A stretch of DNA of 64,000 nucleotides from RGIG426 sp045598965 (GTDB lineage Bacteria; Bacillota; Clostridia; Oscillospirales; Acutalibacteraceae): assembly GCA_045598965.1 (NCBI GenBank), contig JAZRVH010000033.1, forward strand, positions 1 through 64,000. Reading direction: 5' to 3'. Shown here in pieces: positions 56,683 to 64,000 of this stretch. Every line of letters starts with the position of its first letter. Position 1 is the first letter of the stretch. Below the pieces are notes generated by a model. The model saw only the letters and a program-made list of their open reading frames with translations. It did not search any database and was not told the DNA's origin. The position numbers and the translations under genes are program-made.

Positions 56683-58781
56683 GCGTTGAACTTGCGAAAA
56701 CCGCCGGCTTTTGTTTCGGCGTAAAACGGGCAATGGAGATGGTGGAAAGCCTGCTCGCTGACGGAAAACGGGTATCTACCTTAGGGCCGCTTATCCACAA
56801 TCCTCAAACAGTGGAATCGCTCAGGATGCGGGGCGTTTCAATTGTGGACAATCCGGCGGATACTCCTGCGGGTGCGACGCTTGTCATCCGGTCTCACGGC
56901 GTTGGACGAAATGTTTACGAGCAAATTGAGTCGCTTGGGCTTACGTTGTGTGATGCCACCTGCCCGTTTGTGGACAAAATCCACCGCATTGTGGAGGAAC
57001 ATTCAAGGGACGGAGCGGTCGTGTTTATTGCCGGCGACGAAAATCACCCCGAGGTTCAGGGAATTCGTGGTTTTTGTAAAAGCTCCTCGTATGTGATTGA
57101 CAGCCCCGAAAAACTGCAAAAATTGTTAGATGACCCCGAAATTGTGGGGGAGAACCCGCCTGTTTTGGTCTCTCAAACCACTTTTCAGAAAAAAGTTTTC
57201 GAAAATTGCAAAAAAATTGCAAAAAAACACTATACAAATCCGTTTGTATTTGATACAATATGTAATGCGACTGCGAATCGGCAGCAGGAAGCCGTGCAGT
57301 TGTCGCAACGCCATCCCGTGATGGTGATTGTCGGAGGACGCCAAAGTTCAAACACCGCAAAGCTACGTGATGTGTGCGAGCCGTTTGCGTCTGCGTATCT
57401 TGTCGAGTCGGCAGCAGAGCTGTCGCCCGCTTGGTTCGTGGGGGTTCGGTCCGCCGGTCTTACTGCCGGTGCTTCGACGCCTGCCGATATAATTAAGGAG
57501 GTACAGTCAACCATGTCCGAAATTTTGAACGAAGAAAAAAACATCCCTGCAACGAGCGAGGCAGACGCTCCGAAAAAATCCTTTGATGAAATGAGTTTTG
57601 AGGAGGCGTTGGAAGCGTCCTTCACGAACTTGACGAATAATGACGGAAGAGTGAAAGGCACCGTTGTCGGCATCAACCCGAGCGAGGTTCAGGTTGAGGT
57701 CGCCGGTCGCAAACAAACCGGTTACATCCCGGTGGACGAGCTGAGTGCCGAAGGTGCTGATCCGGCTTCTCTCGTCAAAGTCGGTGACGAGTTGGATTTG
57801 CTTATTATGCGTACCAATGACCAGGAAGGCACGATCACCCTCTCGAAAAAACGTGTGGACGCTCTGAAAGGCTGGGACGACATTGTCGCCGCCGCCGAGT
57901 CCGACGAAATCCTTGAAGGCAAAATCACCAACGTGGTTCACGGCGGTGTCATTGCGGTGGCGAAAGGTGTCCGTGTGTTTATTCCGGCATCCCATGCGTC
58001 CGCTGCCCGAATGGAGGATCTCTCTCCGTTGGTGGGTACCGATGCCCGTTTCCGCATTATCGAAGTGAACACGCAACGCCGTCGTGCGGTGGGTTCTATC
58101 CGCAAAGTGTATCGTGAGGAGCGTAGTGCCAAATCGGAAGCTCTTTGGGCGAGCATTGAGGTGGGTGCCACCTACAAAGGCATTGTGAAATCCATGACCA
58201 GCTACGGTGCGTTCGTTGACCTCGGTGGTGCGGATGGTATGGTTCACGTGTCCGAGCTTTCTTGGAAACGTGTGAAACAGCCGTCGGACGTCCTTTCCAT
58301 CGGTCAGGAAATCGAGGTTTATGTTAAAGCCCTTGACCTCGAGAAACATAAAATCTCCCTCGGCTATCGCAAAGAGGAGGACAACCCGTGGACCAAATTC
58401 ACCACGAATTATCAAATCGGTGACGTGGTGAAAGCTAAGGTCGTGAATATGACCGAGTTTGGTGCGTTCGCCCAGATTATTGACGGTGTGGACGGTCTTA
58501 TCCACATTTCCCAAATCTCCAACCATCGTGTGGAGAAACCGCAGGATGAGCTGAAAATCGGCCAAGAGGTCGACGTGAAAATCATCAATGTCGATTTCGA
58601 CAAAAAACGCATCAGCCTTTCTATTCGTGCCCTGCTTCCCGAAGCAGTAGCGGAGGAAGCTCCGGTCGAGGAAGCTGTCGAGGCTCCGGCTGAGGAAGTT
58701 GTTGAGGCTCCGACTGAGGAGGCTGTTGAGGCTCCGGCTGAGGAAGTTGTTGAAGCTCCGGCTGAGGAAACCGCCGAATAA
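56679..58781 (+). CDS. ispH: bifunctional IspH / ribosomal protein S1
   Basis: 700 residues. Part 1 (~1-275) is 4-hydroxy-3-methylbut-2-enyl diphosphate reductase, the last step of the MEP isoprenoid route, with Fe-S cysteines in GFCFGVKRA, ATCPFVDK and ICNATANRQ. Part 2 (~325-640) holds four S1 RNA-binding domains (VKGTVVGINPSEVQVEV; EGKITNVVHGGVIAVAKG; YKGIVKSMTSYGAFVDLGG; VKAKVVNMTEFGAFAQI). The end is an acidic EAPAEEVVEAP repeat. This fusion is known in Clostridia. A strong internal ribosome site and ATG at 57513 may also give S1 alone. Confidence 0.95.
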   Translation: MSVELAKTAGFCFGVKRAMEMVESLLADGKRVSTLGPLIHNPQTVESLRMRGVSIVDNPADTPAGATLVIRSHGVGRNVYEQIESLGLTLCDATCPFVDKIHRIVEEHSRDGAVVFIAGDENHPEVQGIRGFCKSSSYVIDSPEKLQKLLDDPEIVGENPPVLVSQTTFQKKVFENCKKIAKKHYTNPFVFDTICNATANRQQEAVQLSQRHPVMVIVGGRQSSNTAKLRDVCEPFASAYLVESAAELSPAWFVGVRSAGLTAGASTPADIIKEVQSTMSEILNEEKNIPATSEADAPKKSFDEMSFEEALEASFTNLTNNDGRVKGTVVGINPSEVQVEVAGRKQTGYIPVDELSAEGADPASLVKVGDELDLLIMRTNDQEGTITLSKKRVDALKGWDDIVAAAESDEILEGKITNVVHGGVIAVAKGVRVFIPASHASAARMEDLSPLVGTDARFRIIEVNTQRRRAVGSIRKVYREERSAKSEALWASIEVGATYKGIVKSMTSYGAFVDLGGADGMVHVSELSWKRVKQPSDVLSIGQEIEVYVKALDLEKHKISLGYRKEEDNPWTKFTTNYQIGDVVKAKVVNMTEFGAFAQIIDGVDGLIHISQISNHRVEKPQDELKIGQEVDVKIINVDFDKKRISLSIRALLPEAVAEEAPVEEAVEAPAEEVVEAPTEEAVEAPAEEVVEAPAEETAE
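57495..57515 (+). promoter_or_regulatory. internal Shine-Dalgarno and start inside ispH-S1
   Basis: AAGGAGG (57495-57501) stands 11 nt before an in-frame ATG (57513) exactly at the junction of the reductase and the S1 part (MSEILNEEK). Initiation here would give a 422-residue free S1. Confidence 0.6.
58661..58775 (+). repeat. repeats encoding the acidic S1 tail
   Basis: Alternating units of the type GAGGCTCCGGCTGAGGAAG and GTTGTTGAGGCTCC encode EAPAEE/VVEAP repeats at the end of the S1 part. Low complexity; copy number may vary. Confidence 0.7.
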
Positions 58782-58796
58782 TTCTTGTCTATTAAG

Positions 58797-58834
58797 AAAG
58801 TCCCGCAGATACAAAGGTGTCTGCGGGACTTTTT
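58797..58834 (+). terminator. terminator of the ispH-S1 operon
   Basis: AAAGTCCCGCAGATAC pairs with GTGTCTGCGGGACTTTT around AAAG, with one wobble, followed by T's. Confidence 0.95.
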
Positions 58835-58835
58835 G

Positions 58836-58864
58836 TTGCGTTTTCGCTGTGAATGTGCTATACT
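58836..58864 (+). promoter_or_regulatory. yunB promoter (sigma-A-like)
   Basis: TTGCGT (58836-58841), 17 nt, TATACT (58859-58864) with TGC in front. A mother-cell sigma-E site would be expected for yunB but none is clear. Confidence 0.55.
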
Positions 58865-58927
58865 GATAGGTAGAAATTGCACCGCCCAAGCTCTTTTTGC
58901 GTATGGTAGCGAAAAGGGGATGAGGCG

Positions 58928-59551
58928 ATGAGCTATTCAAAAAAAAGGCGAGGACTTTTTTCAGATTACCGATTACTTTTGGCGGTATTGTTAGTGATTG
59001 TTTTTGCTGTCATCGGTATCGAAAATGCGGTGTCGACGTTGCTTTTTTCCTATAGCGAACATGAGGCGAACACTCGTGCCCAGGAAATTTTTGCCAATGC
59101 CGTGTTGTCTTTGTGTGAGGAAAACGCCGTGTCTTCTGCGGTGCAAAAGGCAGAGGACGATGATTCGGTACAATGGTTTTCGGGAAACACGTTGCTTCAA
59201 AATCAGGTGCAGGCAAAACTGGCGTCAGCGTTGTGTGAGGCGTTCGAAGGGGAACATCGAGTGAAATTTTCGGTTCCCGTCGGAACGCTTATCGGGGATT
59301 CGATTTCCTCCGGGCGAGGGCCGTCGATTTCGTTTTATGCGGCGTTGTGCGGCTCGCCGACCGTTACCCTAAAAGACGATTTTTCCTCCGCCGGTATCAA
59401 CCAAACCTATCACACCGTCACCGCAGAGGCCCAATTTACGCTATTGCTGACGGCACTCGGAAAACAGCACGAGTCGGTTATACGGTTGTCGGTTCCGCTG
59501 TCGCAAACGGTGATAGTAGGGGATGTTCCGTCGTTTTATGCGGCGTTTTAG
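58928..59551 (+). CDS. yunB: sporulation protein YunB
   Basis: A 207-residue protein with one N-terminal membrane helix (~15-38) and an outside domain. The YunB pattern is seen: VPVGTLIGDSISSGRGPSISF, SSAGINQTYH and TVIVGDVPSFY. In B. subtilis it is a mother-cell sporulation gene of unknown mechanism. The ATG at 58928 follows GGGGATGAGG. Together with spoIVA and the SpoIVFB-like protease it supports spore formation. Confidence 0.92.
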   Translation: MSYSKKRRGLFSDYRLLLAVLLVIVFAVIGIENAVSTLLFSYSEHEANTRAQEIFANAVLSLCEENAVSSAVQKAEDDDSVQWFSGNTLLQNQVQAKLASALCEAFEGEHRVKFSVPVGTLIGDSISSGRGPSISFYAALCGSPTVTLKDDFSSAGINQTYHTVTAEAQFTLLLTALGKQHESVIRLSVPLSQTVIVGDVPSFYAAF

Positions 59552-59584
59552 TTTTAATGAAATCCAAAAAGGGAGAGGATTGTT

Positions 59585-60619
59585 ATGAAAAACAAAAAAG
59601 TACTGTGGCTTGTTTTGGGGGCTGTGGTGTTGGTTGCAGCGGCGGTGATACTCTGCGTTGTGTGCTTCGGTAACAGCGGAAAAACCCCCGAAACCAGCGA
59701 GGTATCCCGTCCCGCCGTTACGTTTAGAATAAACGAGAAAGCCACGGCAACGGGCACCCAAAACGGGCAAAAAACGTCCGCCGACAACACGAACGAAACG
59801 GCGACAAACACGGCCTCGGACGAAACGAAAATCACGTCAAATCCACGAGCGAATACTTCTGAAAAAGAGCTTCGCAGTATGGGTATCGGCGGTGGAGAAT
59901 TTTACTATGCGATTGGATATAAACCGGGCGACAATGCCACAAAAAATCTGGTTGCGTCCGCTATTCAGATGATGGACAAAAAACAATCGTTACGTCTGTA
60001 TGGCCAGCGTTGGTTTTCCGGTCAAGTGTATCCCCGAGACGAACGCCGTTCGGTTTCGATAACCGTGGACGATGTTCTTTTGAAAAGCTACATAAAAAAC
60101 GGTATTACGGTCGGTGTGATTGACGGCAATGCACCGGTTGCGTCGTTTGACGAAAACGGACAAGCAGTCGGGTATGAAATTGACGTGGCAACCGCCAGCT
60201 TCGCCACGTACGACATTACGCCGAAATTTGTGCCGGTTACGATGGAAAATGCCGCCGAAAAGCTGAACAACGGTGAGGTAAACTTGATTTGGGGAGGCCT
60301 TCGTGACGGTGCGGTGAACGGTCTTTTGTATTCCGACATAAACGAGTGGAATTTGGAAAATGAAATGAGCTATTATACTCCTAAAGGCACACGCTATAAG
60401 GGAGAAACCGATCTTTTGGACACCGAGGGAAAAATGGGTGTGGTGAAAGATACGCTGTGTGCTCGTTTTGTAATTGACCGCTTGAACTCTGCCGGCTATG
60501 TCGATAAAATTATCGAATACGCTACGACAAAAGAGGCATTTTCGGCACTGGAATCCGGCGAAGTATATGTGGTGGCGTGCGACTATCTATCGGTGTACGC
60601 CATGTGGAAACAGAGCTGA
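59585..60619 (+). CDS. membrane-anchored solute-binding-like protein
   Basis: 344 residues: an N-terminal membrane helix (~6-29) without a lipobox, a Thr/Asn/Ala-rich linker (~32-100), then a region resembling a type 2 periplasmic-binding fold (VGVIDGNAPVASFDENGQAVGYEIDVA at its start, cited in part; LNNGEVNLIWGG; GKMGVVKDTLCARFVIDRL). The usual acidic/Arg ligand residues of amino-acid binders cannot be assigned with confidence. No permease or ATPase gene is next to it, so it may sense rather than transport. GGGAGAGG precedes ATG 59585. Confidence 0.7.
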   Translation: MKNKKVLWLVLGAVVLVAAAVILCVVCFGNSGKTPETSEVSRPAVTFRINEKATATGTQNGQKTSADNTNETATNTASDETKITSNPRANTSEKELRSMGIGGGEFYYAIGYKPGDNATKNLVASAIQMMDKKQSLRLYGQRWFSGQVYPRDERRSVSITVDDVLLKSYIKNGITVGVIDGNAPVASFDENGQAVGYEIDVATASFATYDITPKFVPVTMENAAEKLNNGEVNLIWGGLRDGAVNGLLYSDINEWNLENEMSYYTPKGTRYKGETDLLDTEGKMGVVKDTLCARFVIDRLNSAGYVDKIIEYATTKEAFSALESGEVYVVACDYLSVYAMWKQS

Positions 60620-60639
60620 CTCGGTGACCGATTATGTAA

Positions 60640-60669
60640 TTGACGGATGATGTTTTATTATGGTATTAT
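60640..60669 (+). promoter_or_regulatory. promoter of the large dockerin protein gene
   Basis: TTGACG (60640-60645), 18 nt, TATTAT (60664-60669) with TGG in front (extended -10). Confidence 0.6.
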
Positions 60670-60721
60670 AATAAAATCAGCAACTACCACTTGAAACCAA
60701 CCATTTTAGGAGGATGTACTT

Positions 60722-63700
60722 ATGAAGAAAACGTTCATCACCCGCTTGCTCGCCATTGTGCTTTGTATGGCGATGCTTGCAACCGTTACGCCTATCGTGG
60801 CGATAGCGGAAACGACCATCGACAAGATGGTGTACGAGGCAAATCTCGATTACGATGATTTTTTCTATATGATGGATTTTAAGTTGGAATTGTCTGTTTA
60901 CAGCGGCACAACCGATTTTGGGCACGATATCGTTTGGACGGATATTACAGAAGTTCGCCGTACCGATGACCCGACGAAACCGCTGGACGAGTGGGTAGAC
61001 CTCTATAATGAGGACGTGAACTCTTTCGAAAAGGGCTATACATATAAAGTGCTGATGTCCGCAACCCTTTCCGAATCGTATATCTTTGACGAGGGACTTT
61101 CCATAGAAAGCATAGCGGGCAACCCCTCCGTCTTCGAGTGGGGCGGCAATAACACGCAGGTGTTTTTCTGGGTGGACGTGAATCTTTCTGACCCGCCGGC
61201 TTCCAAACCGCTGACTGTGTCGGTGGAAATGAACAGCATCCCCTACGGCGGCGACATCATCAGCGACGTCGGAAATGACTTTACGATGACCTGCAATGCG
61301 GATGAAGCGGATATTTTGAGCCGTTACTTTGGCTTCTGTGCGGTCAGCGACGACCCGTTTGCACCGATTGACGATTGGGAGCTCTGCGGCGACAGCGATA
61401 AATTCGAGGCGGGCCGCAGCTATGCTTTCTGCTACGTTATCGCCTTGGATTCTTATGTGTATAACGCCAAGACGGTGCTCGACACTGCTACGATTACCAT
61501 CAACGGCAAAGAACCGGATATGGTGGATTTGAATTCCGGGGGCGGCACCTATGTTCGCATGTACGTGGTGTTCCCGAATATTGAGGGCCTGCCGGAGATG
61601 CCGTATAACCTCATTGTGGGCGACACGATTGTGACCGCCGACAATGCCTCTGACATTTTCGGTGACGGCACGGCGGCGTACGACAGTGCGACCAACACGC
61701 TGACGATTGACAATGCCGATATTACCACCAGCTACGAGTGGCACACGCAGGCACACAACTATTCTTCGATTTTTGCGAACGGCGACTTAAACCTCGTGGT
61801 GAAAGGCGACAACAAAATCACTTCCGAAGCGACGGATGCGAACTTTATTGATGCAATTCACGTGAACGGCAACCTGACGGTTTCGGGCGACGGCGGTTTG
61901 ACCGTTGTCGGCGGCAAATCGAACGGCACGGTGGCACTCTACAGCAATGGCAGCGTCACGATTTTTGCCGAGGGCGACTATTCTTTTGTGGGCGACGTGT
62001 TCGGTGCGATGGTTTACGATTTGCTTTTGTGCCCGAACACCATCGGAGCTACGGTGACTTTTGAAGGCACAAACGGACAGTCAATGCTGTGTAACGCTAA
62101 TGCCGATTATTATGATTTTGACATTGTCGGCGACGGCGAAACCATTTTGTATTTTGACCAGTCGAAGAAAAACCTGACCTTTACCGCGGTCGCTAACACC
62201 GATTACGGGCTGACTGTCGGCGACGTGACGGTGGACGAAACCAATAAAAACGATATCTTCGGCGACGGTACGGCGTCGTATGACCCCGATGCCAAAACGC
62301 TGACCCTTAATAACGCCACCATCGACACGTGGAGTAGAGTAAACGGCTGGTCGGATGCGATTTGCTCAAAAAAACCGCTGACCGTGGTGCTTGTCGGCGA
62401 CAACGTGATAGATATGACCTTTGCCGAATACACAGAAAACGGCTATGGTGCAGCCATCGAGAGCTATTGGGACGTGACGGTGACCGGTGATGGCAACTTG
62501 ACGCTGAAAGACGATAAAATTGCGGACAACTTTGACCTAACCGGCATTTATGCCTGTTACAATCTCGATTTCCAAATCGACGGCGACTTCACCATGGATG
62601 CTGGTGTCAAGTCGGGTAACGAGATTTCCGTGCTGTATGCGGGCAACAGGTCGGTGACCTATTCTGCGAAGAACACGTCGATTTCCATCGGTGATGTGTA
62701 TTATGCCAATCTGTTTTATGGCTACCACGACGTGTCGATTAAAAACATCGACAACTTTACGCTGACGACGGGCGAAACGACCAACGGCACCGAAATGGTG
62801 TATGCAATTCAGGGTAAGGTGTTTATCGAAAACTCCGGCACGATGACGATGACCTCCGGCAAGTCGCAAACGGTCAACTACGGCTTTAGTTGCGGCGACT
62901 GTATCATCCTCAACGACGGCGACTTTACGCTGGATATCGGAGATGCCAATGACACTGCATACGGCATTGGCTGCCGGGATTTGAGCGTTGTGAGCGGCAA
63001 GGCACTGACTCTTAAAACCGGCAATTCCGACATGGGCGGAAGTCAGACGTTGAATGCGACCGGCATGGCGACCTTTATGTGCAGTGGCACAGTGAACGTG
63101 GAAGCCGGCTCCGGCTACGACCAGTTGTATGCTCTTATGGCGAATGACATTCTGCTTACGGGCGATGCAAAATACACCTTTACGACGGGTGATTCCTCCG
63201 ACTTTTGTACCGATGGCCTTTATGCCTACAATTCGGTGCGTATCGCAGACGAAGCGGATGTGACGGTGAATATCGGGCTTACGAACGGCTACGGATACTA
63301 TTCGTACGCTATTAGCGGCACCGAAGTGGTGATTACCGATGCCGCAACCGTGGATGTGACGGCGGCGGGTGCCCCGAACGGTGCGGTTTTCGGCGTGCAG
63401 GGTCATTGGTCGACGGAGATTAGCACCTACGGTAACGTGAGCGTGAAAGCCGGCGATGAGTCGGATGTTTCTGTCGGCATTATTTCGAATGATGTCACCA
63501 TCAGCGGCACCGGCGAGGGGAACTCCATTTATGTTGAGGGCAAAGACGGGGCGTTCAGCTCACTGCCGACATTCAGCGAAAATGCGTATGCGATTACCGG
63601 TGCGAAAGGCGACGAAACCGAACTGAAAGAGATTGATATCGAAGACTTTCTTGCGTATGCAAAGGTGAAGCTGACGGCTTCGAATACCGAGCCGAGTGAG

Positions 63701-64000
63701 ACGGAGCCTACAGAAACCGAATCCACGGGTACTGAACCGACCGGCACCGAACCCACCGGTACTGAGCCGACGGGTACTGAACCTACGAGTGTTGAGCCGA
63801 CCGGTACGGAACCTACGAGTGTTGAGCCGACCGGTACGGAGGTTGAACCCACGGGTACCGGCACTGAGCCGGAAGAACTTCTCGGCGACGCTAATGGTGA
63901 CGGAGCGGTCAATATGAAAGACGTGTTGACACTTCGTAAATACCTTGCCGGTATGGATGTTTCTTACAACGCTTCCGAAGCCGACGTGAACGGGGATGGC
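60722..64000 (+). CDS. large secreted dockerin protein, incomplete at the right edge
   Basis: At least 1093 residues, open to the last base of the window. A signal peptide (MKKTFITRLLAIVLC to VAIAE) is followed by beta-rich regions. Two copies of a ~40-residue motif are at ~295 and ~494: IVGDTIVTADNASDIFGDGT and LTVGDVTVDETNKNDIFGDG, each followed by a TLT strand. Long stretches of short Asn/Gly/Thr-rich strands (residues ~580-980) suggest a beta-solenoid. A Thr/Glu/Pro linker (~988-1046) leads to a type I dockerin: LGDANGDGAVNMKDVLTLRK and DVNGDG, cut off in its second calcium loop. AGGAGG is 7 nt before ATG 60722. Possibly a surface or scaffold-bound protein; no enzyme motif seen. Confidence 0.88.
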   Translation, partial: MKKTFITRLLAIVLCMAMLATVTPIVAIAETTIDKMVYEANLDYDDFFYMMDFKLELSVYSGTTDFGHDIVWTDITEVRRTDDPTKPLDEWVDLYNEDVNSFEKGYTYKVLMSATLSESYIFDEGLSIESIAGNPSVFEWGGNNTQVFFWVDVNLSDPPASKPLTVSVEMNSIPYGGDIISDVGNDFTMTCNADEADILSRYFGFCAVSDDPFAPIDDWELCGDSDKFEAGRSYAFCYVIALDSYVYNAKTVLDTATITINGKEPDMVDLNSGGGTYVRMYVVFPNIEGLPEMPYNLIVGDTIVTADNASDIFGDGTAAYDSATNTLTIDNADITTSYEWHTQAHNYSSIFANGDLNLVVKGDNKITSEATDANFIDAIHVNGNLTVSGDGGLTVVGGKSNGTVALYSNGSVTIFAEGDYSFVGDVFGAMVYDLLLCPNTIGATVTFEGTNGQSMLCNANADYYDFDIVGDGETILYFDQSKKNLTFTAVANTDYGLTVGDVTVDETNKNDIFGDGTASYDPDAKTLTLNNATIDTWSRVNGWSDAICSKKPLTVVLVGDNVIDMTFAEYTENGYGAAIESYWDVTVTGDGNLTLKDDKIADNFDLTGIYACYNLDFQIDGDFTMDAGVKSGNEISVLYAGNRSVTYSAKNTSISIGDVYYANLFYGYHDVSIKNIDNFTLTTGETTNGTEMVYAIQGKVFIENSGTMTMTSGKSQTVNYGFSCGDCIILNDGDFTLDIGDANDTAYGIGCRDLSVVSGKALTLKTGNSDMGGSQTLNATGMATFMCSGTVNVEAGSGYDQLYALMANDILLTGDAKYTFTTGDSSDFCTDGLYAYNSVRIADEADVTVNIGLTNGYGYYSYAISGTEVVITDAATVDVTAAGAPNGAVFGVQGHWSTEISTYGNVSVKAGDESDVSVGIISNDVTISGTGEGNSIYVEGKDGAFSSLPTFSENAYAITGAKGDETELKEIDIEDFLAYAKVKLTASNTEPSETEPTETESTGTEPTGTEPTGTEPTGTEPTSVEPTGTEPTSVEPTGTEVEPTGTGTEPEELLGDANGDGAVNMKDVLTLRKYLAGMDVSYNASEADVNGDG
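63700..63858 (+). repeat. repeats encoding the Thr/Glu/Pro linker
   Basis: Short tandem units around GGTACTGAACCGACC and GTTGAGCCGACCGGTACGGA encode (T-G/S-T/V-E-P) repeats. They vary by single bases and are likely unstable in copy number. Confidence 0.75.

Overview
The window looks like a chromosome segment from a spore-forming, anaerobic, low-to-mid GC member of the Clostridia, most likely the Oscillospiraceae/Ruminococcaceae. The basis is the set of sporulation genes (spoIVA, a spoIVFA/spoIVFB-like pair, yunB), two secreted proteins with type I dockerin repeats, a bifunctional ispH-S1 gene, TTG/GTG starts behind strong Shine-Dalgarno sites, and gene orders typical of Firmicutes. The species is not identified.

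Layout. (1) 1-3370: tRNA-Gly and tRNA-Cys, then a small accessory block. It holds a candidate structured RNA, two ~172-nt elements built as ladders of hairpins, a peptidase E-like gene between them, and an AT-rich zinc-ribbon gene of unknown function. (2) 3400-9265: upp, a secreted BspA-type leucine-rich-repeat protein, and a sporulation operon of spoIVA, an M23 peptidase and an M50 site-2 protease. (3) 9322-16466: a radical SAM pair, then rplS with an L19 leader, two signal peptidases, rbgA, rnhB, yraN and a dipeptidase. (4) 16486-26762: thrC, a phosphoesterase, then the protein-quality-control cluster tig-clpP-clpX-lon-engB, and lysA. (5) 26807-35570: a dockerin-bearing secreted nuclease, the minus-strand lysine-pathway operon asd-dapA-dapB, the queuosine genes queA-tgt, and minus-strand nifS-nifU and rnhA. 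(6) 35685-43495: RNase J, rplI, dnaB, tilS, hpt, ftsH. (7) 43561-50243: uvrB-uvrA, radC (minus), an RluA-family pseudouridine synthase. (8) 50339-53930: mazG, HU, rqcP, and a DUF5685 / J-protein / membrane-protein module. (9) 53954-58834: a flavoprotein, cmk, plsC and the ispH-S1 fusion. (10) 58836-64000: yunB, a solute-binding-like protein, and a large secreted dockerin protein that runs off the right edge.

Functional themes. Most of the window is core information processing, proteostasis and lysine/threonine synthesis (asd, dapA, dapB, lysA, thrC). The sporulation block suggests a membrane-bound sigma-factor-processing protease controlled by its M23 partner. The two dockerin proteins suggest a cell-surface or secreted scaffold, although no cohesin is visible here. 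Several core proteins carry low-complexity extensions: Lys/Ala-rich on trigger factor, Lys-rich on RNase J, acidic on S1. The least explained parts are the hairpin-ladder elements, the structured RNA next to the tRNAs, the DUF5685/Cys-rich J-protein module, and the internal translation start inside ispH-S1. Function calls are from recognised motifs by eye; no database search was run.
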